From Sagittula salina (GTDB taxonomy: Bacteria; Pseudomonadota; Alphaproteobacteria; Rhodobacterales; Rhodobacteraceae): a DNA stretch of 64,000 bases. The notes beneath the pieces were generated by a model. The model was given only the letters and a program-made list of their open reading frames with translations. It did no database searches and was not told the DNA's origin. The translations under genes and the position numbers were made by a program. Location of the stretch: assembly GCF_017813235.1 (NCBI RefSeq), contig NZ_JAGISH010000005.1, positions 186,001-250,000 on the forward strand, written 5' to 3'. Below are positions 55,978 to 64,000 of this stretch, in pieces. How positions within the stretch are numbered: the first letter of the stretch is position 1; every line of letters begins with the position of its first letter.

Positions 55978-56817
55978 ATGCGCTTTGACGGCACTGACAC
56001 CTATGTCGCCACGGACGACCTTACCATGGCGGTCAACGCGGCCATCACGCTGGAACGCCCGCTGCTGGTCAAAGGCGAACCCGGCACCGGCAAGACAGAA
56101 CTCGCCCGCCAGGTGGCCGGTTCGTTGGGTCTGCGCATGATCGAATGGAACGTCAAATCGACAACCCGGGCGCAGCAGGGACTTTATGAGTACGACGCGG
56201 TATCACGCCTGCGCGACAGCCAGCTGGGCGACGAACGCGTGCACGATGTGAAGAACTACATCCGCAAGGGCAAGCTCTGGCAGGCTTTCGAGGCAGATGA
56301 AAAGGTCGTTCTGCTGATTGATGAGGTAGACAAGGCCGACATCGAATTTCCCAACGACCTGTTGCAGGAACTCGACCGGATGGAATTCCACGTCTACGAG
56401 ACCGGAGAGACCATCGCCGCGCGCACCCGCCCCATCGTCATCATCACATCAAATAATGAAAAGGAGCTGCCCGACGCCTTCCTGCGGCGCTGCTTCTTCC
56501 ATTATATCCGTTTCCCGGACCCGGATACGCTGCGGGAGATCGTGCGCGTGCACTTCCCCGATATTCGGGACGCCCTGTTGACCACCGCGCTCACCCAATT
56601 TTTCGAGTTGCGCGACCAGCCGGGCCTGAAGAAGAAGCCGTCGACCTCCGAGGTTCTCGACTGGCTGAAGCTGCTGCTGGCGGAGGATCTTTCGCCCGAG
56701 GATCTGAAGCGCGACGCCGCCTCCGCCCTGCCAAAGCTGCACGGCGCGTTGCTGAAGAACGAACAAGACGTGCATCTGTTCGAACGCCTCGCCTTCATGG
56801 CGCGGCGGGAGCGCTAA
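55978..56817 (+). CDS. MoxR-family AAA+ ATPase
   Basis: 279 aa chaperone-like ATPase. Walker A VKGEPGTGKTELARQVAGSL, Walker B VVLLIDEVDKADIEFPNDLLQELDRMEFHVYETGE, sensor 1 PIVIITSNNEKELPDAFLRRCFFHYIRFPD, then a C-terminal lid (KKKPSTSEVLDWLKLLL). MoxR proteins work with a VWA-domain partner to activate or assemble enzymes. The CoxE-type VWA gene is at 60993-62174, on the same strand but five genes away. SD CAGGAGA before ATG 55978. Confidence 0.92.
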   Translation: MRFDGTDTYVATDDLTMAVNAAITLERPLLVKGEPGTGKTELARQVAGSLGLRMIEWNVKSTTRAQQGLYEYDAVSRLRDSQLGDERVHDVKNYIRKGKLWQAFEADEKVVLLIDEVDKADIEFPNDLLQELDRMEFHVYETGETIAARTRPIVIITSNNEKELPDAFLRRCFFHYIRFPDPDTLREIVRVHFPDIRDALLTTALTQFFELRDQPGLKKKPSTSEVLDWLKLLLAEDLSPEDLKRDAASALPKLHGALLKNEQDVHLFERLAFMARRER

Positions 56818-56834
56818 GGTTACGGGCGTAATAA

Positions 56835-56860
56835 AGGGGCGCGGCCAAGGCCACGCCCCT
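56835..56860. terminator. Hairpin between convergent MoxR and phasin-like genes
   Basis: AGGGGCG and CGCCCCT enclose a second GGCC-AA-GGCC stem. Probably a shared bidirectional terminator, though it lacks a T-run. Confidence 0.5.
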
Positions 56861-56888
56861 CGTCATCGCTTCTTTCGCCAAACGCTCC

Positions 56889-57131
56889 TCAGAGCGGCAT
56901 CGCGGAGTTGGCTTCGTTCGTGGCACGGCGTAGCGCTTCCTGGCCTTCCCAGTTCACGGCCTCGGCCGTCTGCTCCGTGGCCTGCATGGCCTCGGTACCG
57001 AACTCTTCGGCGCTTTCGGCACCTTGCTGCATCAGCCGCTGCGAGGCCTCCACATAGGTGGTGAAAAAGGTCTGCATCATCTGCATCGAAGTCAGCATCA
57101 TCTGCTGCGGCAGGAACATCGCATAGGTCAT
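56889..57131 (-). CDS. Small phasin-like protein
   Basis: 80 aa: Met/Gln-rich amphipathic start (MTYAMFLPQQMMLTSMQMMQ), then TTYVEASQRLMQQGAESAEEFGTEAMQ and an acidic helix. Length, low aromatic content and helical periodicity resemble small phasin/granule-associated proteins of polyhydroxyalkanoate-making bacteria, but no PHA genes are adjacent. RBS GGGGAGAG upstream supports expression. Assignment is tentative. Confidence 0.55.
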   Translation of the reverse strand: MTYAMFLPQQMMLTSMQMMQTFFTTYVEASQRLMQQGAESAEEFGTEAMQATEQTAEAVNWEGQEALRRATNEANSAMPL

Positions 57132-57459
57132 TTCGGGCTCTCCCCTTGAAGGATCATGTACCTCACTGACGCGATCAGCCCCCCGCGCGTTCCATCACGT
57201 TTCGCAAGTGCAGCAATTCTCCGCCGCCCACCGGTGTACTTGCCCCCCAGGGTACATAGCCCCCTGCGCCAGGACGCGATCATGTGAGCGACAATATCTG
57301 GAGCATGGAGCAGAACTTTGTAACGGCAGGCGCCGCAATCCCCTGATGCCGGGCGCATTTTCCCGGACCGCAGTTGCCCGATGGCCCTAACCTGACCGGG
57401 CTTGTGCCCCTCGATGGCGCATCTTGTAACCCGGCGCGGCGCGTGGTCTGTCACGCGCC

Positions 57460-58362
57460 ATGCTGCATGTTCTCACCCACGACATCCTCCCGGTCTTCTC
57501 CATGCTCGCTCTGGGTTTCCTGCTCGGACGCGGCGGGAAAGTCTCGCGGGTAGAGGCAACGACGCTCAATCGCGTGGCCTTCCTGGTGCTGCAGCCGGCG
57601 CTGATCCTGCCGCTGATCGCGCAGCTCGACTGGGGCACCTTCCGCGCCGAGGCGCTGGCAACCTACGCCCTGTGCCAGGTGGTTCTGTTTACCTTCGCCT
57701 ACCAGATTTGCCGTCGCGTGTTCCACCGCGAGCAACTGGAAAGCTGGTTGCTGGCCATGGCGGTGATCTTCGTCAATACGCTACTCTATATCTGGCCCAT
57801 CTCGTTGCTGATTTATGGCGAGGGCAACAACACGCCAGTCGCCGCCATCGTGGCATGGGACGCGGCAGTATCCTTTACCTTCTTCATCGTGACCACCGAC
57901 CTCATGGCCCCGCGTGAAAGCGCCGCGCCCCCCGCACTGCAGCGGCTCGCCACCAATCCGGTGCTGCTCGCCATCGCAGGCGGCGCGGCGCTGAACCTCG
58001 CGGGTCTGGCGCTGCCCGCACCGTTGTTGACGGCGTTCGACTTTGCCGGGCGGGCGGCGGCGCCGCTGACGCTCTTTGCGCTCGGCGTCATCCTGTCGGG
58101 CCATGCGTTGCGCCTCTCTCCACTGATCGCAACCGTGTCGGGGCTGAAACTGGTGGTCTTCCCGGCCGTCGTAGCGATTGCGCTGCACCTGAGCGTCCCG
58201 GCAGGCGTTTGGCAGGATCTCGTCACGCTCACGGCAGCTGGGCCGTCCGGCGCCATGGCCTTTGCTCTGGCGCTGCTTTATGGCGCTCGGACCGATGCCA
58301 TCGCCCCGGTCATCGTCTGGACCTCCGCACTCAGCCTTCTGTCGCTCGCCTGGCTCGCCTGA
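57460..58362 (+). CDS. AEC-family (auxin efflux carrier) transporter
   Basis: 300 aa, about ten membrane segments. Opening ILPVFSMLALGFLLGRGGKVSRVEATTLNRVAFLVLQPALILPLIA is typical of bacterial AEC/malonate-type carriers, and the second half repeats the five-helix unit (PAPLLTAFDFAGRAAAPLTLFALGVILSGHAL; GPSGAMAFALALLYGARTDAIAPVIVWTSAL). Exports or imports small organic acids; substrate unknown. A GGCGCG/CGCGCC inverted repeat directly precedes the ATG. Confidence 0.85.
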   Translation: MLHVLTHDILPVFSMLALGFLLGRGGKVSRVEATTLNRVAFLVLQPALILPLIAQLDWGTFRAEALATYALCQVVLFTFAYQICRRVFHREQLESWLLAMAVIFVNTLLYIWPISLLIYGEGNNTPVAAIVAWDAAVSFTFFIVTTDLMAPRESAAPPALQRLATNPVLLAIAGGAALNLAGLALPAPLLTAFDFAGRAAAPLTLFALGVILSGHALRLSPLIATVSGLKLVVFPAVVAIALHLSVPAGVWQDLVTLTAAGPSGAMAFALALLYGARTDAIAPVIVWTSALSLLSLAWLA

Positions 58363-58461
58363 TCGCCCGAACTGCGCGCCGATTACAGGGGCGCGGTCAT
58401 TCGCTCCGGTCGATCAACAATACAGGCGCTTTCGCCTCATTGCGGCCGAATTTCGCCCCCG

Positions 58462-58486
58462 TTAAACTAGGTTAACAATCTGTTAA
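58462..58486. promoter_or_regulatory. Tandem CtrA-type half-sites
   Basis: TTAA at 58462, TTAAC at 58472 and TTAA at 58483. The last two are spaced as TTAA-N7-TTAA, the CtrA arrangement; the first two are spaced N6. It lies in the AT-rich 344-bp gap before the acetyltransferase gene, 220 bp from its GTG start. Otherwise nothing is seen in this gap. Confidence 0.4.
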
Positions 58487-58706
58487 AACAGGTTCCGCCC
58501 CTTGAGTGTGGCGTGCTTGCACAGAATACCCTGCTGAAAACGTTACTTTTTCCCTTTGGATTCTCGCACCAGGGAATTCTTTGGCCACAGCATTGTTTCC
58601 AACTGTCCAGATTTCCCGGTTTTGCCGTATAGTCATCGCACAGAGGACAGAAAAACCTTGGAAGTCTTGTACATCCGAGCAACCAAGAAGCAGGCAGGCT
58701 TGAAGA

Positions 58707-59162
58707 GTGTCCCAGACGAAGGCCCCGACCGTGCGCGCGCTGCGTGCCGAGGATGAAACCGCTTGGCGCGAACTCTGGACGGCGTATCTCGCCTTCTATG
58801 GGTCTACCGTGCCCGAAGAAGTCTACACCTCAACCTTTGCCCGTCTCTTGGGCGATGATCCGCGCGACTACACTGCCCTGGTGGCGGAACTCGACGGTCG
58901 CCTCGTGGGCCTTGTGCACTACCTGTTCCACCGCCACGCCTGGAAGATCGAGGACGTCTGCTACCTCCAGGACCTTTACGCCACTCCCGAGATGCGCGGC
59001 TCCGGACTGGGTCGGGCCCTGATCGAAGCGGTCTACAAGGCCGCCGACGCCCGCGGCGCCCCTTCCGTCTACTGGTTGACCCAGGAGTCGAATGACACCG
59101 CCCGCGTGCTCTATGACCGCATCGGCACTCTGACCCCGTTTATCAAGTACCAGAGACCGTGA
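58707..59162 (+). CDS. GNAT-family N-acetyltransferase
   Basis: 151 aa, GNAT fold with acetyl-CoA loop LYATPEMRGSGLGRALIEAVYKAA (R-G-S-G-L-G pyrophosphate-binding) and C-terminal VYWLTQESNDTARVLYDRIGTLTPFIKYQ. The substrate is unknown; the RAEDETAWRELWTAYLAFY start is shared with many soluble GNATs acting on amino-acid-like substrates. GTG start at 58707. Its stop overlaps the ATG of the next gene (TGATG), so it is co-translated with the DUF2927 lipoprotein. Confidence 0.85.
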   Translation: MSQTKAPTVRALRAEDETAWRELWTAYLAFYGSTVPEEVYTSTFARLLGDDPRDYTALVAELDGRLVGLVHYLFHRHAWKIEDVCYLQDLYATPEMRGSGLGRALIEAVYKAADARGAPSVYWLTQESNDTARVLYDRIGTLTPFIKYQRP

Positions 59163-60556
59163 TGCGCAGCAGAGCCCGAAAGTTCATTCTCCCGCTTTAT
59201 CTGTTGCTCGGCGCCTGCATGCCGGTCGCATCCCCGAACGACACCGCAACACGCTCCGCCTCTTCCATGGAAAGCGACAGTTCGCTTCCGCCGATGAAGA
59301 GCTTCTCGACCCCGCATCCGCAGCGGCCCGTGGCGTCCAACACCGACATCGCGCGCGATTTCCTCGACCTCGCCTTCAGCCTGGAATCCGGTCGTCCGCT
59401 CAGCATCTTCACCCGTTTCGAGGGGCCGATCACCGTGCGCGTCAATGGCGCGGGACCGGTATCACTTGGTCCGGACCTCAACCGCCTCCTGCACCGTCTG
59501 CGGACAGAGGCCGGCATCGATATCGCCATGACCTCTGCCAACGCCGCCAATATCACCGTGCAGCCCGTCACCCGGTCCGAAATCCGCGACGCCCTGCCCT
59601 CTGCCGCCTGTTTCGTGGTGCCGAACGTGTCGTCGCTGGCGGAATACAAGGCCGCGCGCCGGACCCGGCAGACCTCGTGGTCGCAACTGACCCGACGCGA
59701 ACGGCTGTCCATCTTCCTGCCCGCCGACGCAGCCCCGCAGGAAATCCGCGACTGCCTGCACGAGGAACTGGCTCAGGCCATCGGCCCGCTCAATGATCTC
59801 TACCGGCTGCCGGATTCGGTCTTCAACGACGACAACGTGCATACCGTCCTCACCGGCTACGACATGACCATCCTGCGGGCCTACTACGACCCCGCGATCC
59901 GCAACGGCATGAGCCGCAACGAGGTGGCCGACCGCCTGCCCGTGATCCTCGCTCGGATCAACCCTGCCGGTCAGGGCCTGACACCCAAACGACTGGCCAA
60001 GACACCGCGCATCTGGATCGACTCGGTTCAGACCGCGCTCGGACCCGGCGCAAATCCCGCCCAACGACGGCAAGCCGCGACAGAGGCGTTGAAAGTTGCC
60101 ACTGCCATGGGCTGGACCGATCACCGCCGGGCATTTTCGCACTACGCCATGGGCCGCCTGCTGCAATCGGTGGACCCTGCAGCGGCGCAGGATCACTTCG
60201 TTCTGGCGCAGCGCTACTTCGGCACCGCCGGCGACACCGGCCTGCACCGCGCCTATGTCGCATCTCAGCTGGCTGCCTATGCGATCAGCGCGGGCCGGGC
60301 AGAAGACGCCCTCTACCTCGTGACTCCGCATCTCAAGACCGCCATGACGCACGAGAACGCCGCCCTGCTGGCCACACTGATGATGCTGCGCGCCGAAGCG
60401 CTCGATCTGGGCGGTCGCCCGACGGAGGCGCGCGCCGTCCGGCTGGACTCCCTTGGCTGGGCGCGCTACGGCTTCGGTTCCGACTGGGCCGTCCGCGCAA
60501 AGCTGCGCGAAGTCGGCTCGCTGAACCCCGCCAGACGGAGACTTGGCTCCCTATGA
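59162..60556 (+). CDS. DUF2927 lipoprotein
   Basis: 464 aa. Lipoprotein signal (KFILPLYLLLGAC, Cys about 19), a Ser/Thr-rich linker, then the DUF2927 domain (about 60-270): DIARDFLDLAFSLESGRPLS, CFVVPNVSSLAEYKAARRTR, RDCLHEELAQAIGPLNDLYRLPDSVFNDDNVHTVLTGYDMTILRAYYDP with a conserved H-E-E and N-D set that recalls a metallopeptidase-like helix. The C-terminal third is TPR-like. Start ATG 59162 overlaps the upstream stop. Function unknown; probably periplasmic and anchored in the outer membrane. Confidence 0.82.
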   Translation: MRSRARKFILPLYLLLGACMPVASPNDTATRSASSMESDSSLPPMKSFSTPHPQRPVASNTDIARDFLDLAFSLESGRPLSIFTRFEGPITVRVNGAGPVSLGPDLNRLLHRLRTEAGIDIAMTSANAANITVQPVTRSEIRDALPSAACFVVPNVSSLAEYKAARRTRQTSWSQLTRRERLSIFLPADAAPQEIRDCLHEELAQAIGPLNDLYRLPDSVFNDDNVHTVLTGYDMTILRAYYDPAIRNGMSRNEVADRLPVILARINPAGQGLTPKRLAKTPRIWIDSVQTALGPGANPAQRRQAATEALKVATAMGWTDHRRAFSHYAMGRLLQSVDPAAAQDHFVLAQRYFGTAGDTGLHRAYVASQLAAYAISAGRAEDALYLVTPHLKTAMTHENAALLATLMMLRAEALDLGGRPTEARAVRLDSLGWARYGFGSDWAVRAKLREVGSLNPARRRLGSL

Positions 60557-60720
60557 TCGTGATCCTTCTGGCGCTTGCAGGCGCCATCTGGGGCGGCATT
60601 CGCGCCGCCCGCCGCAAAGGCAACAAACTCGACATTGCGCAATACGCCACGGTCCATGCGATCGCCTTTGCGTTGCTCGGGCTGTTCCTGACAATCTTCA
60701 TCGAAAAATGGCTGATATGA
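60553..60720 (+). CDS. Small conserved two-helix membrane protein
   Basis: 55 aa: MIVILLALAGAIWGGIRAAR, basic loop RKGNKLDIAQY, second helix AIAFALLGLFLTIFIEKWLI. Its ATG overlaps the stop of the DUF2927 gene (ATGA). I believe similar short proteins follow this lipoprotein in other Rhodobacteraceae; the sequence alone shows coupling, length and topology. N-in/C-in hairpin expected from the basic loop. Function unknown. Confidence 0.75.
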   Translation: MIVILLALAGAIWGGIRAARRKGNKLDIAQYATVHAIAFALLGLFLTIFIEKWLI

Positions 60721-60992
60721 GACGACGCTTCTGGTGAAGCCAGGCGAGGTTCCGCCTCCGCATTGGCCTTTCTTGAGACACCTACACAGGAACGCGGAAA
60801 GGGTTATCGCCCGGTTCACGACATCCACCTGCGGGTTATGCACGAGAGATCGGAAAATACCGGGCTGCGGTCCGTTTCATGGTTCTACGCCAGGCGGGAA
60901 CACAAAACGGCACATTGCGCGGCGCATTCATCCGACACGGGCAGGCGTCGCGGCTGCTTGCCCCTGTCGCGCGTCAGGCTTAATCTCCGCCC

Positions 60993-62174
60993 ATGTTCGT
61001 CCCCTTCTTCGAAGCCCTGCGCAGCGCAGGCGTCCCCGTTTCCCTGCGTGAATACCTGACCTTCCTCGAAGGGATGCAGGCCGGTCTGGCAACCTATGAC
61101 GTGGAAGCCTTCTACTATCTCGCCCGCTCCGCCATGGTGAAGGACGAGCGTCACATCGACCGTTTCGACCAGGCGTTTTCCCGTGCTTTCAAAGGCTTGG
61201 AAAATATCGGCGTCGATCAGGTCCTGAACGCCGTCGACCTGCCCGAAGACTGGCTTCGACGGATGGCGGAAAAACACCTGAGCGAAGAGGATAAACAGGA
61301 GATCGAGGCCATGGGCGGCTTTGACAAGCTCATGGATACTCTGAAGAAACGGCTTGAGGAACAGAAAGGTCGCCATCAGGGCGGGTCCAAGTGGGTGGGC
61401 ACTGCTGGCACCTCGCCTTTTGGTGCGTATGGCTACAACCCCGAAGGTGTTCGGATCGGGCAGCATGAATCGCGTCATCGTCGTGCGGTAAAAGTCTGGG
61501 ATAAAAGAGAATTTCGAAATTTCGACGATGGGGTCGAACTGGGAACTCGTAATATCAAGGTCGCTTTGAAGCGACTGCGCCGCTGGGTTCGCGAAGGCGC
61601 GCACGAAGAGCTCGACCTTGACAGCACGATCCGCGCTACGGCGCATAATGGTTACCTCGAAGTGAAAACCCGGCCAGAGCGCCACAATGCAGTGAAAGTT
61701 CTGCTTTTTCTGGATGTTGGCGGCAGCATGGACGACCATATCACGGTCGTCGAAGAGCTTTTCTCCGCCGCCCGCGCTGAATTCAAGCACCTCGAACACT
61801 ACTATTTTCACAACTGCCTGTACGAAGGCGTTTGGCAAGACAACACCCGGCGGTGGGACGCGCAAACACCGACCTGGGACGTACTGAAAACTTACGGCCC
61901 TGATTACAAATGCATTTTCGTGGGCGATGCCTCAATGTCGCCCTACGAGGTCGCCTATCCCGGGGGCGCGAGCGAGTACTGGAACAAAGAGGCAGGGCAA
62001 GTCTGGCTTGATCGTGCTCGAGCGCAATGGCCGAACCATGTCTGGATAAATCCGGTTCCGGCAAATCATTGGCAATACACACAAAGTATTCATATGATCC
62101 GCGAGATTTTCGAGGATCGCATGGTGCCGATGACACTTGACGGGCTTGATCGCGGGATGAAGCTCTTGGGCTGA
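60993..62174 (+). CDS. VWA domain protein, CoxE-like
   Basis: 393 aa. N-terminal helical half (FVPFFEALRSAGVPVSLREYLTFLEGMQAG, ARSAMVKDERHIDRFDQAFSRAF), a charged middle, and a von Willebrand A domain from about 225 with MIDAS sequence VLLFLDVGGSMDDHITVVEELFSAARAEF and AMSP-type KCIFVGDASMSPYEV. CoxE/VWA proteins pair with MoxR ATPases in enzyme maturation; the partner at 55978-56817 is not adjacent here. 272 bp upstream is gene-free. ATG 60993 has no strong SD. Confidence 0.88.
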   Translation: MFVPFFEALRSAGVPVSLREYLTFLEGMQAGLATYDVEAFYYLARSAMVKDERHIDRFDQAFSRAFKGLENIGVDQVLNAVDLPEDWLRRMAEKHLSEEDKQEIEAMGGFDKLMDTLKKRLEEQKGRHQGGSKWVGTAGTSPFGAYGYNPEGVRIGQHESRHRRAVKVWDKREFRNFDDGVELGTRNIKVALKRLRRWVREGAHEELDLDSTIRATAHNGYLEVKTRPERHNAVKVLLFLDVGGSMDDHITVVEELFSAARAEFKHLEHYYFHNCLYEGVWQDNTRRWDAQTPTWDVLKTYGPDYKCIFVGDASMSPYEVAYPGGASEYWNKEAGQVWLDRARAQWPNHVWINPVPANHWQYTQSIHMIREIFEDRMVPMTLDGLDRGMKLLG

Positions 62175-62282
62175 GTCCCCCCGCTTCTGGATCGTTAAAA
62201 ACCCCAGGTTTTCGGCGCCAAACGTTCACCCTTTGGCAAGCAGCCGCTGCGACAGTCCTCCGGGCAAAACCGGAGTTACCCC

Positions 62283-64000
62283 ATGTCGCTGCGTATCAGG
62301 ATTATCCTTGCCATCGTTTTATGTTCCGGCGTTGCCATCGCCTGCGTCGGCACGCCGCTTTTCTTCGGTGCGCGCCAGACCGCGCAAGAGGCCGCAGTGC
62401 GCGAGATGAATCAACTCTGGGGCCGGGTTGAGAACGTACTGGAAGCGCGTATCCGCACGGCAGAGACATTCACTGCCATGGTTTCCTCCATGCCACGCGT
62501 CAAACGCGGTGTCGATTCCAATGACCGAAAAGGACTGCAGCGCCTGTTTTCCAAAGATTTCAGCTCGTTTTCCGAACAGACGGGGATAAAGCAGTTCCAG
62601 TTCCATACGCCGGAATCGGTTTCCATGCTGCGGGTTCACAATCCGGAGAAACATGGCGACGACCTGTCAGGCTTTCGCGCCATGGTGGTCGCCGCCAATG
62701 GGGACCGCGTGCCACTCTCGGGACTGGAGCGGGGGCGCGCCGGGCTGGGCATCCGGGCGATCCACCCGGTGGAGAATCGCGGTGAACACGTCGGCACGGT
62801 AGAGGCAGGTCTGGCGCTGGACGAAACACTGGTCGCGCGCATGGTGGAGGACACCGATGCCGCGCTCGAATTCTACCTGCTGCCTGATCCAACCATCGAA
62901 AGTTTCGACCCCACACAGGCGGCTGTCCGCATTACCGCCGCATACGATGGTCCCGCGCTGCTCGACACCGAACAACTGGAGGCGGCCACCTCCGGGACCG
63001 CCGAGTTGAACACCCTGGACATCGACGGCGGCACCTTCACCGCCCAGACCCATGTGGTGACGGACTTTGCGGGCAATGCGGTGGCCATCGCGCATATTCT
63101 GCTGCCCCGCGCGCATTACGTCGCCATCGAGCGTGCGAACATGCAGCGGACTGCGATCGCTTCTGCCGTCGCCCTTATGGTGGGCGCGGTCATGGCCTGG
63201 ATCGTCGGGCGGCGGCTGGCCGGCCAACTGGACCGTGTCGTGCGTCGGATGCGTAGCCTAGCCGACGGGCAGACCGACATGACATTCGACGATCTGCGCG
63301 GGCAGGGTCGCGAAATCGCGCAAATGGCCGAGGGGCTGGAAGTCTTCCGCGACGGGTTGATCGAGGCAGACCGCCTGCGGGTCGAGGAGCATCGTCGGCA
63401 GGCGGAGCAGGAGGCCGTGGTAGCGCGGCTCGCCGAAGGGCTGAGGGCGCTATCGGACGGTGACCTCGACGCACGCATCGACGATGACCTGGGAGAAGGT
63501 TACGCCCGACTTGTTGAGGATTTCAACCGCGCCATGTCTCAGTTGTCGGAGTTGATCACCGACATTTCGGACAGTTCGCAATCCGTGAACACCGCCGCAA
63601 CGCAAATCGGGCGCGCCGCCAACGACCTCTCCAACCGGACGGAAAACAGCGCGGCCACGCTGGAGCAGACCTCTGCCGCCCTGCAGGAGATCACCTCTGC
63701 CGTGCGGGAGGCCACGCGTGGCGCCCAGTCCGCAGACACCTCCGGCAAGTCCGCGATCCAGAAAGCGCATTCGGGGCGCAGTGTTGTTGCCTCGGCAGTC
63801 GAGGCCATCAACGAGGTCGAGCGCGCGTCAGGTGAAATTTCCCAGATCATCGGGTTGATCGACGATATCGCCTTTCAGACCAACCTTCTGGCCCTGAACG
63901 CCGGGGTGGAAGCCGCGCGGGCCGGGGAAGCAGGTTCGGGCTTTGCCGTGGTCGCAGCCGAGGTGCGCGCGCTGGCCGCGCGCACGACGGAGGCCGCTGG
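62283..64000 (+). CDS. Methyl-accepting chemotaxis protein (3' end outside window)
   Basis: At least 572 codons. TM1 about 7-27, a periplasmic Cache-type sensor (about 30-275; [28 protein letters not shown] is characteristic of the dCache_3-like kind), TM2 about 285-305, HAMP region, coiled coil, and the MCP signalling tip [44 protein letters not shown]. Usual tip reads [11 protein letters not shown]; here [11 protein letters not shown]. The window ends within the signalling domain. Ligand unknown. Confidence 0.92.
   Translation, partial: MSLRIRIILAIVLCSGVAIACVGTPLFFGARQTAQEAAVREMNQLWGRVENVLEARIRTAETFTAMVSSMPRVKRGVDSNDRKGLQRLFSKDFSSFSEQTGIKQFQFHTPESVSMLRVHNPEKHGDDLSGFRAMVVAANGDRVPLSGLERGRAGLGIRAIHPVENRGEHVGTVEAGLALDETLVARMVEDTDAALEFYLLPDPTIESFDPTQAAVRITAAYDGPALLDTEQLEAATSGTAELNTLDIDGGTFTAQTHVVTDFAGNAVAIAHILLPRAHYVAIERANMQRTAIASAVALMVGAVMAWIVGRRLAGQLDRVVRRMRSLADGQTDMTFDDLRGQGREIAQMAEGLEVFRDGLIEADRLRVEEHRRQAEQEAVVARLAEGLRALSDGDLDARIDDDLGEGYARLVEDFNRAMSQLSELITDISDSSQSVNTAATQIGRAANDLSNRTENSAATLEQTSAALQEITSAVREATRGAQSADTSGKSAIQKAHSGRSVVASAVEAINEVERASGEISQIIGLIDDIAFQTNLLALNAGVEAARAGEAGSGFAVVAAEVRALAARTTEAA

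Overview
The window is GC-rich, densely coding DNA from an alphaproteobacterium. Gene order and protein sequences point to a Rhodobacteraceae (Roseobacter-group) chromosome. The indicators are a CckA hybrid kinase with a CtrA-type box upstream, the block DUF177-rpmF-plsX-fabH-ihfA-merR, the assimilatory sulfur block lrp/cysG-DUF2849-cysI-cysH-DUF934-fpr, OlsB, a DksA of the C-T-S-A type, a TRAP dicarboxylate transporter with a two-component pair, and a BCCT transporter. The species cannot be named from sequence alone.

Layout. 1-5.3 kb (minus): cckA (3' end cut by the window edge), an RsmB-type rRNA methyltransferase, an MBL-fold hydrolase and guaB. 5.5-11.5 kb (plus): a class III CoA-transferase, a secreted DsrE-like protein, a corrinoid-activation type ASKHA/ferredoxin protein and the ABC-F ATPase Uup. 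11.6-12.4 kb: a scar made of a 5' IS5-family remnant fused to two broken minus-strand genes, then tRNA-Gly(CCC). 12.8-19.7 kb: olsB and bamE (minus), then the lipid/ribosome operon ending in a MerR protein with a very long acidic tail. 19.8-27.6 kb: tRNA-Pro(GGG), a tandem-domain dCTP deaminase, an SH3 protein, then argS-SPOR-nagZ-scpA-scpB (minus). 27.7-33.4 kb: a cation/proton antiporter and dgt (minus), then erpA, xth, bolA and grxD, three of which are Fe-S genes. 33.5-34.4 kb: a second scar with an IS3-family remnant. 34.5-41.2 kb: dctM, dctQ, dctP, dctD, dctB (minus). 41.3-41.7 kb: a collapsed P450 pseudogene. 41.9-48.1 kb: Lrp regulator and siroheme/sulfite assimilation. 48.4-51.5 kb: infC, a methyltransferase and a BCCT transporter. 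51.6-55.5 kb (minus): molybdopterin-binding protein, XdhC, an FAD monooxygenase and dksA. 56-64 kb: MoxR ATPase, a phasin-like small protein, an AEC carrier, an acetyltransferase, a DUF2927 lipoprotein, a small membrane protein, a CoxE-type VWA protein and a chemoreceptor cut by the right edge.

Most unusual observation. Both transposase remnants (IS5-type and IS3-type, 22 kb apart) are interrupted by the same 41-nt hairpin element, in opposite orientations. The two copies align end to end without gaps. They differ mainly in the hairpin tip, where two base pairs have changed on both sides so that pairing is kept. This looks like a very small palindromic mobile element. A second repeat family of about 125 bp carries a GAAATACC core; it flanks the sulfur operon, and a fragment of it appears to supply the N-terminus of CysH.
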